A DNA stretch of 19,182 bases from NCBI GenBank assembly GCA_004211235.1, contig SEEY01000041.1, forward strand, positions 1 to 19,182. The letters are read 5' to 3'. Position 1 is the first letter of the stretch; the number at the start of each line of letters is the position of its first letter. Positions 1-6,575 of this stretch are shown piece after piece. Source of the stretch: Rubrivivax sp. (GTDB lineage Bacteria; Pseudomonadota; Gammaproteobacteria; Burkholderiales; Burkholderiaceae). Under the pieces are notes generated by a model, which searched no databases, was not told where the DNA came from, and saw nothing but the letters and a program-made list of their open reading frames with translations. The position numbers and the translations under genes are program-made.

Positions 1-417
1 GCGCAAGGCGTCCTGGCGCCCGAACCCGCGCCCGTCGCCAGCCTCGAAAGCAGCGCGCTGGACGATTGGCAGGGTCACGACACCCACATCGGCGCGCTGC
101 CGACCGTGCCGATGGGCCTCGACGGCGCAGCCGGCAGCGACCCCGCCGGCGACTGGATCAGCGCGCTGCGGCCCGGCCAGCGTTGCAAGATCAACCTGCA
201 GGGCGTGTGGGCCACGGCCGAGCTGGCCTGGGCCAGCGACAACGGCGCCTTCTTCATGTTCACCAGCAACCTGGCCGGCGGCATGCACTCCATGACGCGC
301 CGCGCGCTCAAGCGCCTGCGCAGCGAGGGCTTGGCCACCGAGATGGCCGAGCCCAGCCCCGTGCAGCGCGCGCTGGGCGGGCTGCTGCAGGAGCTGGGGA
401 CGGGCCTGGCCCGCTAG
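1..417 (+). CDS. DUF1631 family protein, C-terminal fragment
   Basis: An open frame enters from the left edge and ends at TAG 415-417, so only the last 138 residues are visible. The end of the protein has the pattern I associate with the C-terminus of DUF1631 proteins. A segment with W-A-T-A-E-L-A-W is followed by FFMFTSN, the near-invariant SMTRRALKRL, and a short tail. The function of DUF1631 is not established; the family is common in Betaproteobacteria and Gammaproteobacteria. The stop overlaps the stop of the convergent RecQ gene by three bases (415-416 shared core), so there is no room for a terminator between them. An ATG at 106 lies inside this frame but is unlikely to be the true start, because the frame is open and codon-typical upstream of it. 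The family call rests on the tail motif only. Confidence 0.72.
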   Translation, partial: AQGVLAPEPAPVASLESSALDDWQGHDTHIGALPTVPMGLDGAAGSDPAGDWISALRPGQRCKINLQGVWATAELAWASDNGAFFMFTSNLAGGMHSMTRRALKRLRSEGLATEMAEPSPVQRALGGLLQELGTGLAR

Positions 418-2171
418 TTCTTCGCCGTTGCCAGCACGAAGTCCGGATGGATGTCGCGCACGCCGTGGCGCGGAAAGGCGATCCTGACGGCGTCGCTGCT
501 GCAGGCCTGCACCTCGCCCCAGCCGAAGCGGCGCACGCGCACGCGAGCGCCCGGCGCGAAGGCCGCCGGCTGGGCGGGCTGCCTGTCCGTGTCATCCGCC
601 GGCGCCTGCTCCGAGGCCAGCAGCGCCGTGAAGCGCTCGCAGCTGTCGCAGTGGCCGCAACGCGTGGCGCCGTCGTCCAGCGTTTCGCCGAAGTGGGCCA
701 GCACGCCGGCCCAGCGGCAGTTGCCGGCCTTGGCGTACAGCACCATCGCTGCAAGGCCGTCGCGGTCCTTCTGCTGGCGCCGCAGCAGCGAGGCCTCCGC
801 GGCGTCGACCACCTCCTGCGGCTCCCGGCGCGTGGCCGGACGCAGCGCGCCCGCGGCGTTGCTGCCCACCGAGCGCACCGCGCGCACCGAGCGCAGCGCG
901 GCCAGCACCTGGCCCAGCCGCCGCTGCGGCAACCGCGCCACCTCGGCCAGTGCCGCGGGCAGCCAGCCGCCCTGCGGCGTGTTGCTGGCCAGCGCCTGCC
1001 AGACGGCGCCCAGCTCCTCCCGGCTGGGCACGTGGCCGCCGGTGAAGAACTGCTGCAGCGCACGGTCGCCCTCGCGGAACAGCAGCACGCAATCAGCCGG
1101 CTCGCCGTCGCGCCCGGCGCGTCCGCATTCCTGCACATAGGCCTCGATGGAGGCCGGCATCTGCGCATGCAGCACGAGGCGGATGTCGGGCTTGTCGATG
1201 CCCATGCCGAAGGCGTTGGTGGCCACCATCACACGGGTGTCGCCGCGCATGAAGGCCTCCTGGGCCGCCTCGCGCTCGGCCTTGGGCAGCTTGCCGTGGT
1301 ACAGGCCGGCGGCCAGGTCGGCACCGCGCAGCTGGCCATGCAGGGCCGTGGCCTCGCGAACGGTGGCGCAGTAGACGATGGCGCTGCCCTCGGCGAGCGC
1401 CTGCAGCCGGCGCAGCATGAAGGCGCGGCGCTCCTTCTCGGTCTGCGGCAGCTCCACGGCCAGGCGCAGGTTGGGCCGGTAGACGCCGTGGCTGAGGATG
1501 CCGTCGCGCGGAATGTCCAGCACCTCGGCGATCTCACGCTGCACGGCCGCGGAGGCGGTGGCCGTCAGCGCCAGCACCGGCGGGCGGCCGAGCGCGCGGC
1601 GGGCGTCGCGCAGTGCGCCGAAGGCGGGGCGGAAATCGTGGCCCCACTGGGCGATGCAATGCGCCTCGTCGACCACCAGCAAACCGACGCGTTGCTCCTG
1701 CAGCAGGCCGAGCGTGCGCGGGTCGGCCAGGCGTTCGGGCGTGGTGAAGACGATGCGCACGGCCCCGCGCGTCAGCAGCGCCTCGTTCTCGAGCCGGCGG
1801 CCGGCGTCCAGCGCCGAGTTGAGCTGCACGGCCGGCACGCCGAGCGCGTTCAGGGCATCGCACTGGTCCTTCATCAGCGCGATCAGCGGCGAGATGACGA
1901 CGGTGAGCGATTCGCTGAGCACGGCGGGGAGCTGGTAGCACAGGGACTTGCCTGCCCCGGTGGGCATGATGGCCAGCGTGCTGTGGCCGGCGAGCACACG
2001 CTGGATGACCTCGGCCTGCCCGGGCCGCAGCGCCTGCAGGCCGAACACGCGCCGCAGCACGTTGCGCAACTTGACGGGTGCCACGGGCTCGCGCGGCGGC
2101 AGCTTCTCGGGCGGCGGCGCCGGCCGGGGCGAGTCCTCGCGCGGCCCGGCAAGTGACAGTGCTGCGGTCAT
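414..2171 (-). CDS. recQ: RecQ-family ATP-dependent DNA helicase
   Basis: This is a 585-aa superfamily 2 DNA helicase of the RecQ type, acting 3'-5' in recombination and repair. Visible motifs: Walker A MPTGAGKS (residues 69-76), motif II DEAHC (168-172) followed by QWGHDFRP, motif III TATA (203-206), motif V GMGIDKPD (322-329), and motif VI QECGRAGRDG (347-356). The RecQ zinc-binding cysteines C485, C505, C508 and C511 follow in the expected spacing. There is no HRDC domain. Instead the tail (about 539-582) has a basic, VRVRRFGWGEV-like segment resembling the Tudor/SH3-like tails of UvrD-type helicases. The ATG at 2171 overlaps the stop of the upstream hydrolase gene in an ATGA arrangement, which fixes the start and suggests translational coupling. 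This may be a second RecQ paralogue rather than the canonical HRDC-bearing RecQ, so the symbol is tentative. Confidence 0.93.
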   Translation of the reverse strand: MTAALSLAGPREDSPRPAPPPEKLPPREPVAPVKLRNVLRRVFGLQALRPGQAEVIQRVLAGHSTLAIMPTGAGKSLCYQLPAVLSESLTVVISPLIALMKDQCDALNALGVPAVQLNSALDAGRRLENEALLTRGAVRIVFTTPERLADPRTLGLLQEQRVGLLVVDEAHCIAQWGHDFRPAFGALRDARRALGRPPVLALTATASAAVQREIAEVLDIPRDGILSHGVYRPNLRLAVELPQTEKERRAFMLRRLQALAEGSAIVYCATVREATALHGQLRGADLAAGLYHGKLPKAEREAAQEAFMRGDTRVMVATNAFGMGIDKPDIRLVLHAQMPASIEAYVQECGRAGRDGEPADCVLLFREGDRALQQFFTGGHVPSREELGAVWQALASNTPQGGWLPAALAEVARLPQRRLGQVLAALRSVRAVRSVGSNAAGALRPATRREPQEVVDAAEASLLRRQQKDRDGLAAMVLYAKAGNCRWAGVLAHFGETLDDGATRCGHCDSCERFTALLASEQAPADDTDRQPAQPAAFAPGARVRVRRFGWGEVQACSSDAVRIAFPRHGVRDIHPDFVLATAKN

Positions 2172-2950
2172 GCGGCCACCTTGGGGCGGCAGGACAGCAC
2201 GCCGGTGACCCGGTTCAGCACCTCGGGCGCCCAGCCCATGCCCATGTGGCTGGCCTGCACCTCGATGTCCCGCGCCAGCGGCCAGGCGCGCGCATGCCGG
2301 CAGGCTTCCCAGGAGACGACGCCGTCGCGGCGGCTGTACAGCGACACGGTGGGCACCGGCGGCGGCTCGGCCAGGCGCTCGCGCAGCGCGTCGTGCTCCT
2401 GCGCACGGCGGCCGTTGAGCAGGCGGAACAGCCAGCCGACGTGGGTGTCGTCCGGCCCGCCGCTGAAGGGCGTGCCGATGGTGATGACGTGGTGCACGCG
2501 GTCATGCCAGCGCTTGGCGAGCTCGCGTGCGTAGAAGCCGCCCAGGCTCCAGCCGACGAAGCTGACCTCGCGCGCCGGCGCGACGCGCTCATGCAGCGAC
2601 TCGGCCAGGCGCTCCAGCCACGCATCCACGTCACCCTTGGGCCCGGTGTTCATGCCCTGACCCCAGTCCAGCGCCCGAAAGCCGGCGCGCTCCAGGTGGC
2701 GGCGCAGCGGCCACATCGTCAGGCCGTCGGTGCCCAGGCCCGGGAACAGCACCACCGTGCGGCCTTCGCCGACCGGCTTGGGCGCCGTGCGCCAGTGGTT
2801 GAGCGCCGCGCACGCCTCCAGCGTGGCGCGTGCGGGCTCGGTGGCCAGCAGCGTCAGCGACGGACGCCGATGCGGTTCCCTGGCGGGCGCGGTGCCCGTG
2901 GCAGCGCCGGCTTTGGCAGTCAGGGGCAGCGTGGAAGAGGTCATGGCCAT
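2168..2950 (-). CDS. alpha/beta hydrolase fold protein
   Basis: A serine hydrolase of the alpha/beta fold. Numbered from the TTG at 3004, the longest version, it shows the oxyanion region VVLFPGLG (84-91), nucleophile elbow GWSLGG (S153), a likely acidic residue D227 in YSRRDGVV, and a likely catalytic histidine H253 in ASHMGMG. The 'PGLGTDG...W..LRRHLERAG' layout is like lipase/esterase or PGAP1-like proteins; the substrate is unknown. Start choice: the longest frame begins with TTG at 3004, but the first ATG is at 2950 with another at 2944. Neither has a clear Shine-Dalgarno, and I chose 2950. The segment before residue 60 (long form) is low in conserved features and is not a clear signal peptide. 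The stop overlaps the recQ ATG by 4 bp, so the two form an operon, although I know of no functional link between them. Confidence 0.82.
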   Translation of the reverse strand: MAMTSSTLPLTAKAGAATGTAPAREPHRRPSLTLLATEPARATLEACAALNHWRTAPKPVGEGRTVVLFPGLGTDGLTMWPLRRHLERAGFRALDWGQGMNTGPKGDVDAWLERLAESLHERVAPAREVSFVGWSLGGFYARELAKRWHDRVHHVITIGTPFSGGPDDTHVGWLFRLLNGRRAQEHDALRERLAEPPPVPTVSLYSRRDGVVSWEACRHARAWPLARDIEVQASHMGMGWAPEVLNRVTGVLSCRPKVAA

Positions 2951-3114
2951 GGCGAAGGTGCCGGACGGTGTTTGGTTGCCTTGATGCTGCGGCCCGGAAA
3001 GCAACGGCAGTGCCAGCGCGACGCCACAGCCTCTGTAGGACGACGGCCGTCCCGCCAGAGTCGCGGCGGCTTCCTACACGCGCTGCGGCGCCAGCGTGGA
3101 CACTGCAATCCGCC

Positions 3115-3510
3115 ATGAACGCCGCCGTCAAACCCTATCTCGCCGCCCTGATCGTCATGGGCGTGCTCGACGCGCTGTGGCTCGGTGTCATCGCCAAGGA
3201 CTTCTACCGCGAGCAGATCGGCGCGCAGATGGCGGAGCAGGTGCGCTGGGCGCCGGCGCTGCTGTTCTATTTCGCCTACCCGGCCGCGCTGGTGGCGCTG
3301 GCGTTGTTCCCGGCCGGCCAGTCGTTCCGCATGCAGGTAGCGCGCGCAGCGCTGGTGGGCCTCATGGCCTATGGCGTCTATGACCTCAGCAATGCCGCCA
3401 CGCTGCGGCAGTGGCCCTACAAGCTCGCCCTCGTCGACACCGTCTGGGGCACGTTTGCAAGCACGCTGGCCGGCGCCGCCGCGGCGTGGGTGCAGCAGCG
3501 CTGGGGCTGA
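3115..3510 (+). CDS. DUF2177 family small membrane protein
   Basis: A 131-aa integral membrane protein with about four hydrophobic segments (roughly residues 6-26, 44-63, 70-92 and 105-125). Family hallmarks of DUF2177 are visible: LDALWLGVIAKDFYR near residues 18-32, the FYFAYPAAL segment, YGVYDLSNAATLRQWP in the middle, and LVDTVWGT near the C-terminus. The molecular role of DUF2177 is unknown; it sits in the inner membrane. The ATG at 3115 is the natural start. The same frame is open further upstream, but the upstream part is arginine/alanine-rich and lacks membrane character, so it is not part of the protein. It is transcribed divergently from the hydrolase-recQ pair across a gap of about 160 bp. 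Its stop lies 20 bp before the end of the convergent kelch gene. Confidence 0.88.
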   Translation: MNAAVKPYLAALIVMGVLDALWLGVIAKDFYREQIGAQMAEQVRWAPALLFYFAYPAALVALALFPAGQSFRMQVARAALVGLMAYGVYDLSNAATLRQWPYKLALVDTVWGTFASTLAGAAAAWVQQRWG

Positions 3511-3529
3511 ACCTCCGCCAACGCCGGCC

Positions 3530-4891
3530 TCACTCGTAGATCAACCCGCCGCCTGACGGTGAGCCGTCCGGCGCATCGCCGCCCAGGATGAGCACGCGCC
3601 CGTCCGGCAGCGCATTCACGGTGTGCCAGGCGCGCCCGGCGGGCATGGGCCCGAGGGCTTGGCCGGAGCCCTCGCGGTAGCGGCCGGCGCTGGCGGTGGC
3701 GGCGTCGCCCGGGCCATCGCCGCCGAACATCAGCACGCTGCCATCGGGCCGCGGCACACCGCGCACCAGCGAGCGCGGCCGCTCCAGGGCGCCGGCGGAT
3801 GTCAGCGTCTGCGTGGCGGGGTCGAAGCGCAGCACGCTCGCCAGCGGCGCGGGCGGGGCCAGCCCGTCGCGGCGTTCGCCGCCGAGGATCAGCACCTGGC
3901 CGTCCGCCAGCCGGATCGCCTTGTGGAAGTAGCGCAGCGGCGCATCAACGGGCGCCGCGACCGGCTCGAAGCGCTCGGTGCGCGGGTCGAACACTTCCGC
4001 CGGCACGTCGACATCGTCGACATGGTCGCCGCCGACGATGAGCACGCGGCCATCGGCCAGCAGCGTGGCGCTCGGGAACTCGCGGCTGTGGCGCATGCGG
4101 GCGGGCACCAGGCGAAAGCTCAGCGACGCCGGGTCCCACAGCTCGACGCTGTCGCGCCAGAAGCCGCCCACCACGAGTACGCGGCCGTCGTCGAGCGTCA
4201 CGCCGGCATGCCGGTTGCGCGTCTGCGCGAGCCGCCCGGCCAGGGTGACCGTGCCGCGCACCGGGTCGATCAGTTCGGCCTGCACGGCGGTAGCCAGCGA
4301 GACCTGTCCGCCCAGCACGAGGATGCGTCCATCGGGCAGGCGGTGGGCGGTGTGCCCCGTGCGCCCGGTCGCCATGCTGGCGATGCGGGTGAACTGGCGC
4401 GTGGCCGGATCGAAGCGGTCCACAGCTTCAGACGTCGTCGACATGCCCCGCGAGCCGCCGATGACGATGACGCTGCCGTCCAGCGCGTTCACCGCCGCGT
4501 GGTACTGCAGTGGCAGCGGCGTGGCCAGCGCGACATAGCGGTTGCGGTACTGCGGCACCAGCTCCAGCGTGCGCCGTGCCGCGGGCTGGCCCGCGGCCTC
4601 GAAGACGAGTGTGTACTGCCGCGCCGCAGCCAGCGGTGGCGTCGACACCGGCACGCCGCTCTGCACCGGCCCGATGTCGGGCTCGATGCGGCCGGTTCCG
4701 CCGGTGAACGTGGCCGTCAGGCGCGCGGGTTCACCCACCGCCACCGGCTCCGCCACGAAGCTGTGGATGCCGGGCGGCGCGGCCGGTGCTTCGCCGCCCC
4801 CGCCGCCGCAGGCCGACAGGCCAAAAGCGGCGGCCCCGGCGAGGAACTGGCGGCGTGAGGGCGGGTTTGGATGACAGAGCGAGGCGGGCAT
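3530..4891 (-). CDS. Tat-exported kelch-repeat (galactose-oxidase-like) lipoprotein
   Basis: A predicted exported beta-propeller lipoprotein of 453 aa from the ATG at 4891. The N-terminus has a twin-arginine motif (SRRQFL), a short hydrophobic stretch, and a lipobox LSAC directly followed by five glycines. This indicates Tat export and lipid anchoring. The body contains about seven kelch-type blades, each with a G-x-[VI]-L-[VI]-x-GG signature (for example GRILVLGG, GRVLVVGG, GRVLIVGG, GQVLILGG, GRVLILGG), consistent with a galactose oxidase/kelch propeller. I saw no obvious copper-radical tyrosine-cysteine site, so enzymatic activity is unproven. An upstream in-frame ATG at 4978 would overlap the divergent LysR start and precede the signal peptide. 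The 4891 ATG has AGGA about 9 nt upstream and is preferred. It may be controlled by the divergent LysR gene. Confidence 0.85.
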   Translation of the reverse strand: MPASLCHPNPPSRRQFLAGAAAFGLSACGGGGGEAPAAPPGIHSFVAEPVAVGEPARLTATFTGGTGRIEPDIGPVQSGVPVSTPPLAAARQYTLVFEAAGQPAARRTLELVPQYRNRYVALATPLPLQYHAAVNALDGSVIVIGGSRGMSTTSEAVDRFDPATRQFTRIASMATGRTGHTAHRLPDGRILVLGGQVSLATAVQAELIDPVRGTVTLAGRLAQTRNRHAGVTLDDGRVLVVGGFWRDSVELWDPASLSFRLVPARMRHSREFPSATLLADGRVLIVGGDHVDDVDVPAEVFDPRTERFEPVAAPVDAPLRYFHKAIRLADGQVLILGGERRDGLAPPAPLASVLRFDPATQTLTSAGALERPRSLVRGVPRPDGSVLMFGGDGPGDAATASAGRYREGSGQALGPMPAGRAWHTVNALPDGRVLILGGDAPDGSPSGGGLIYE

Positions 4892-4976
4892 GGCGGGGTT
4901 CCTGGTCGACAACGGCGCACATGCTGGGCGCCCGGCGCCTCGGCGTGAATTCCAGAATTGGTGATACCTTTTCGGC
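4892..4976. promoter_or_regulatory. divergent intergenic region between kelch lipoprotein and LysR gene
   Basis: An 85-bp divergent intergenic region containing a locally AT-rich patch at about 4947-4972. This patch has a small inverted repeat (AATTC, two bases CA, GAATT at 4949-4960). LysR regulators usually bind such dyads between their own gene and the divergent target, so this is a candidate operator. I could not assign reliable -35/-10 boxes. This is inference from position and base composition. Confidence 0.35.
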
Positions 4977-5892
4977 ATGAACTCCGCTGGTCAGCGCAGC
5001 ATCGACATCCGCCAGCTGCGCTATTTCCTGGTGGTGGCCGAGGAGCTCAACTTCCGCCGCGCCGCGGAGCGCCTGCACCTCACGCAGCCGCCGCTGTCGC
5101 GCCAGATCGCGGCGCTGGAGCAGGCCCTGGGTGTGGCGCTGCTGGACCGTTCCGGCCCGGGCACGCGCCTGACGGCTGCGGGCGAGCAGGCACGGCGCGA
5201 GTTTGAGCAGGCCGTGCGCGCCTTCGACGCGGCGCTGGCGCGCATCGGCACGCTGACGCAGGCACCGCGCCAGAGCCTGCGCGTCGGGCTGCCGTGGTGG
5301 ATGGACATGAGCGCCTTCACGGCACTGGACCGTGCCTGGCGCGCGGCCACCCGGCTGATGCCGCTGGAGCCGCTGCAGGAGATCGGCCCGGAGCTGCTGG
5401 CCGGCCTGCTGCGCCAGACCCCTGGATGCCGCGTTGATCGCCATGCCGCAGGACCTGCAGGGCCTGCGCCATGTCGAGGTGGCGCGGCTGCGTCATGTGG
5501 CCGTCGTGCCGGCCGGCAGCCCCGCGGCGAAGAAGCGTGCGTTGCGACTGGCCGATCTCCAGGCCGGCCCGGTCTTCCTGCGCTTCGCCAAACGTGCCAA
5601 CCCGGCGCTGTGGACGCACTACCAGCGCCAGTACGACGCGCTCGGCTTCGCACCCGTCCGCGAGGCCGTGGCGCCGGGCACGGCAGCCACCATCGCGCAG
5701 ATTGCCGCCGGCCGGGGCTGCACCCTGCTGCCCGCAGCGCTGGCCCGCCAGCGCTACCCGGGCGTGGCCTACCGGCGCCTGCTTGACGAGGTCAGCGTCG
5801 ACGTCCACCTCGTCTTCGGCGAGGCCCTGGAGCCCGCGCTCGTGCAGGCCCTGACCGACCAGCGCGAGCTGTTCGCCGCGGCCATTGCCTGA
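4977..5892 (+). pseudogene. LysR-family transcriptional regulator, broken by a +1 frameshift
   Basis: The first 148 or so codons from the ATG at 4977 encode a typical LysR N-terminus. This consists of a winged helix-turn-helix (about residues 11-68, with LRYFLVVAEELNF, RAAERLHLTQPPLSRQI and LEQALG), then the linker helix and the start of the effector domain. After the run of four C at 5419-5422 the homologous sequence continues in the next frame. There LDAALIAMPQ, VVPAGSP, and RGCTLLPAAL are all typical of LysR effector-binding domains, running to the stop at 5890-5892. Removing one C restores a continuous protein of about 304 aa, the usual LysR length. As written, translation runs on to a stop at 5784-5786 as nonsense. 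This is either a recent inactivating mutation or a homopolymer sequencing/assembly error. It is divergent from the kelch lipoprotein gene, its most likely target. Confidence 0.85.
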
Positions 5893-5914
5893 TCCGCAGC
5901 GCGACAATCCGGCC

Positions 5915-6148
5915 ATGGCCAAGACCGCTCCCCGACTCAGCCCTGAAGACATCAAGCGCGTCATCGCCACCGCCTGGGACGACGTGCCGCCCTACAGCAA
6001 GGTGATGCTCGAGCACGGCATCGGCCACGGCGAACTCGTGGCGCTGCTCAAGCGCGAGCTGACACCGGCGGCCTACAAGCTCTGGGCCGCGCGCGGCAAG
6101 GGCGCCAAGGCGCCGACCCGGAAGTCGACCTTCCCGCACGGCCGCTGA
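5915..6148 (+). CDS. TIGR03643/DUF2805 family small protein
   Basis: A 77-aa basic soluble protein from the ATG at 5915. It matches the pattern of TIGR03643 (DUF2805): LSPEDIKRVIATAWDD near the start, a central FGL-like turn replaced here by HGIGHGELVALLKREL, then AYKLWAARGKG with a basic tail. The helix-turn-helix-like layout suggests nucleic-acid binding, but no function is established for the family. The frame stays open upstream to a TTG at 5885, which lies inside the LysR 3' end; the ATG at 5915 is preferred. It begins 22 bp after the LysR stop and may be co-transcribed with it. Confidence 0.82.
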   Translation: MAKTAPRLSPEDIKRVIATAWDDVPPYSKVMLEHGIGHGELVALLKRELTPAAYKLWAARGKGAKAPTRKSTFPHGR

Positions 6149-6314
6149 ACGGCCCCCTTCGGCCGCGCCCCGGCGGGCCGGGTCGCGGCGCTCCGTTGCA
6201 AAACCTCGACAAGGCGTGAAGTCAGCGCCTGTTTGCCTGCGCCTATCGGCGTTGAGGTACATGCGGTTTCTTCCTGGGAAAGCTACTGGCTTACCCCGAC
6301 AGACGATGCGAAAA

Positions 6315-6371
6315 CCAGGATCGAGAAATCCAAAAATGTGATTAGTCGCGAATCGGTCAGCCCTCTAGCAT
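6315..6371 (+). promoter_or_regulatory. copy A of the shared three-block promoter/operator element
   Basis: One of three 57-bp elements with the same layout. A 20-bp block begins CCAGGATCGA. It is followed by AATGTGATTAGT (6335-6346), exactly 17 unspecified bases, then TCTAGCAT (6364-6371). The element lies 87 bp before the start codon of the TonB-receptor gene. Hand alignment gives 34/57 identical positions to copy C and 33/57 to copy B without any gap. The 17-bp gap between the two right-hand blocks resembles a promoter spacer, but the blocks are not good sigma-70 hexamers. Confidence 0.6.
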
Positions 6372-6447
6372 GAATTTAGACCCCAGCCACAGGGCCCACC
6401 ACAGAGGCCAGAAGGGCTGCGGGAACGACCCCGCTCCCATAACGATT

Positions 6448-6457
6448 CCGGAGACAA
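6448..6457 (+). promoter_or_regulatory. ribosome binding leader of the TonB-receptor gene
   Basis: CCGGAGACAA immediately precedes the ATG at 6459. The same string precedes the GH51 and GH43-lipoprotein genes, and a one-base-shorter form precedes the dehydratase gene. It shows that the native start of the receptor gene is the ATG at 6459, even though the receptor reading frame is not joined to it. Confidence 0.7.
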
Positions 6458-6458
6458 G

Positions 6459-6575
6459 ATGAAGAAACCAGCCCTGGCGCCGCAGCGTGCGCGCGCCCAA
6501 GCCTCCCGCTTCACCCTGAGCGAGCGACCAGGTCGTCGAGTCGGTGGTGGCCGAAGACATCGGCAAGCTGCCTGA
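6459..6575 (+). pseudogene. detached 5' end of the TonB-receptor gene
   Basis: The ATG at 6459, with a strong ribosome binding leader, opens a 38-codon frame. It begins MKKPALAPQRARAQASRFTLS, the usual basic n-region that precedes the hydrophobic signal core in this receptor family, and then ends in unrelated residues at TGA 6573-6575. The receptor sequence proper resumes in a different frame from about 6520 (ASDQVVESVVAEDIGKLPDN). The hydrophobic core, cleavage site, TonB box and the first plug residues are missing. The junction lies in a tandem AGCGAGCG (6519-6526), compatible with a deletion between short repeats or an assembly collapse. Confidence 0.7.

Larger units (their letters stand above)
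6149..6458 (+). promoter_or_regulatory. 310-bp gene-free leader region upstream of the TonB receptor
   Basis: No convincing gene is present here. The left end (6139-6182) is GC-rich, with a CGGCCG/CGGCCG pairing (6139-6144 with 6160-6165) and a CCCGG-CGGG-CCGGG hairpin (6169-6182). These could end transcription of the small protein gene but lack a T run. The middle is unremarkable. From about 6305 the sequence becomes clearly AT-richer, marking the promoter region, and contains the three-block element at 6315-6371. The untranslated leader between that element and the start at 6459 is about 90 nt. Confidence 0.5.

Noticed and set aside
66..2156. Long plus-strand open frame of 696 codons opposite recQ
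   Set aside because: It is the antisense of a clear helicase gene; its protein is arginine/alanine/glutamine-rich with no family pattern, as expected for shadow frames in GC-rich DNA.
3623..4858. Plus-strand open frame of 411 codons opposite the kelch lipoprotein
   Set aside because: Histidine/arginine/glutamine-rich shadow; the minus strand has repeated kelch signatures and a Tat lipobox.
5419..5440. Programmed ribosomal frameshift in the LysR gene
   Set aside because: No recognisable slippery heptamer or stimulatory structure, and recoding is not known for LysR regulators; mutation or sequencing error is simpler.
6337..6350. TGTGA in element copy A as a CRP/Clp-type site
   Set aside because: No matching TCACA half-site at the right distance, and the other two copies do not keep TGTGA.
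6149..6458. Riboswitch in the leader of the TonB receptor
   Set aside because: I could not match the leader to cobalamin, TPP or other known riboswitch conserved boxes.
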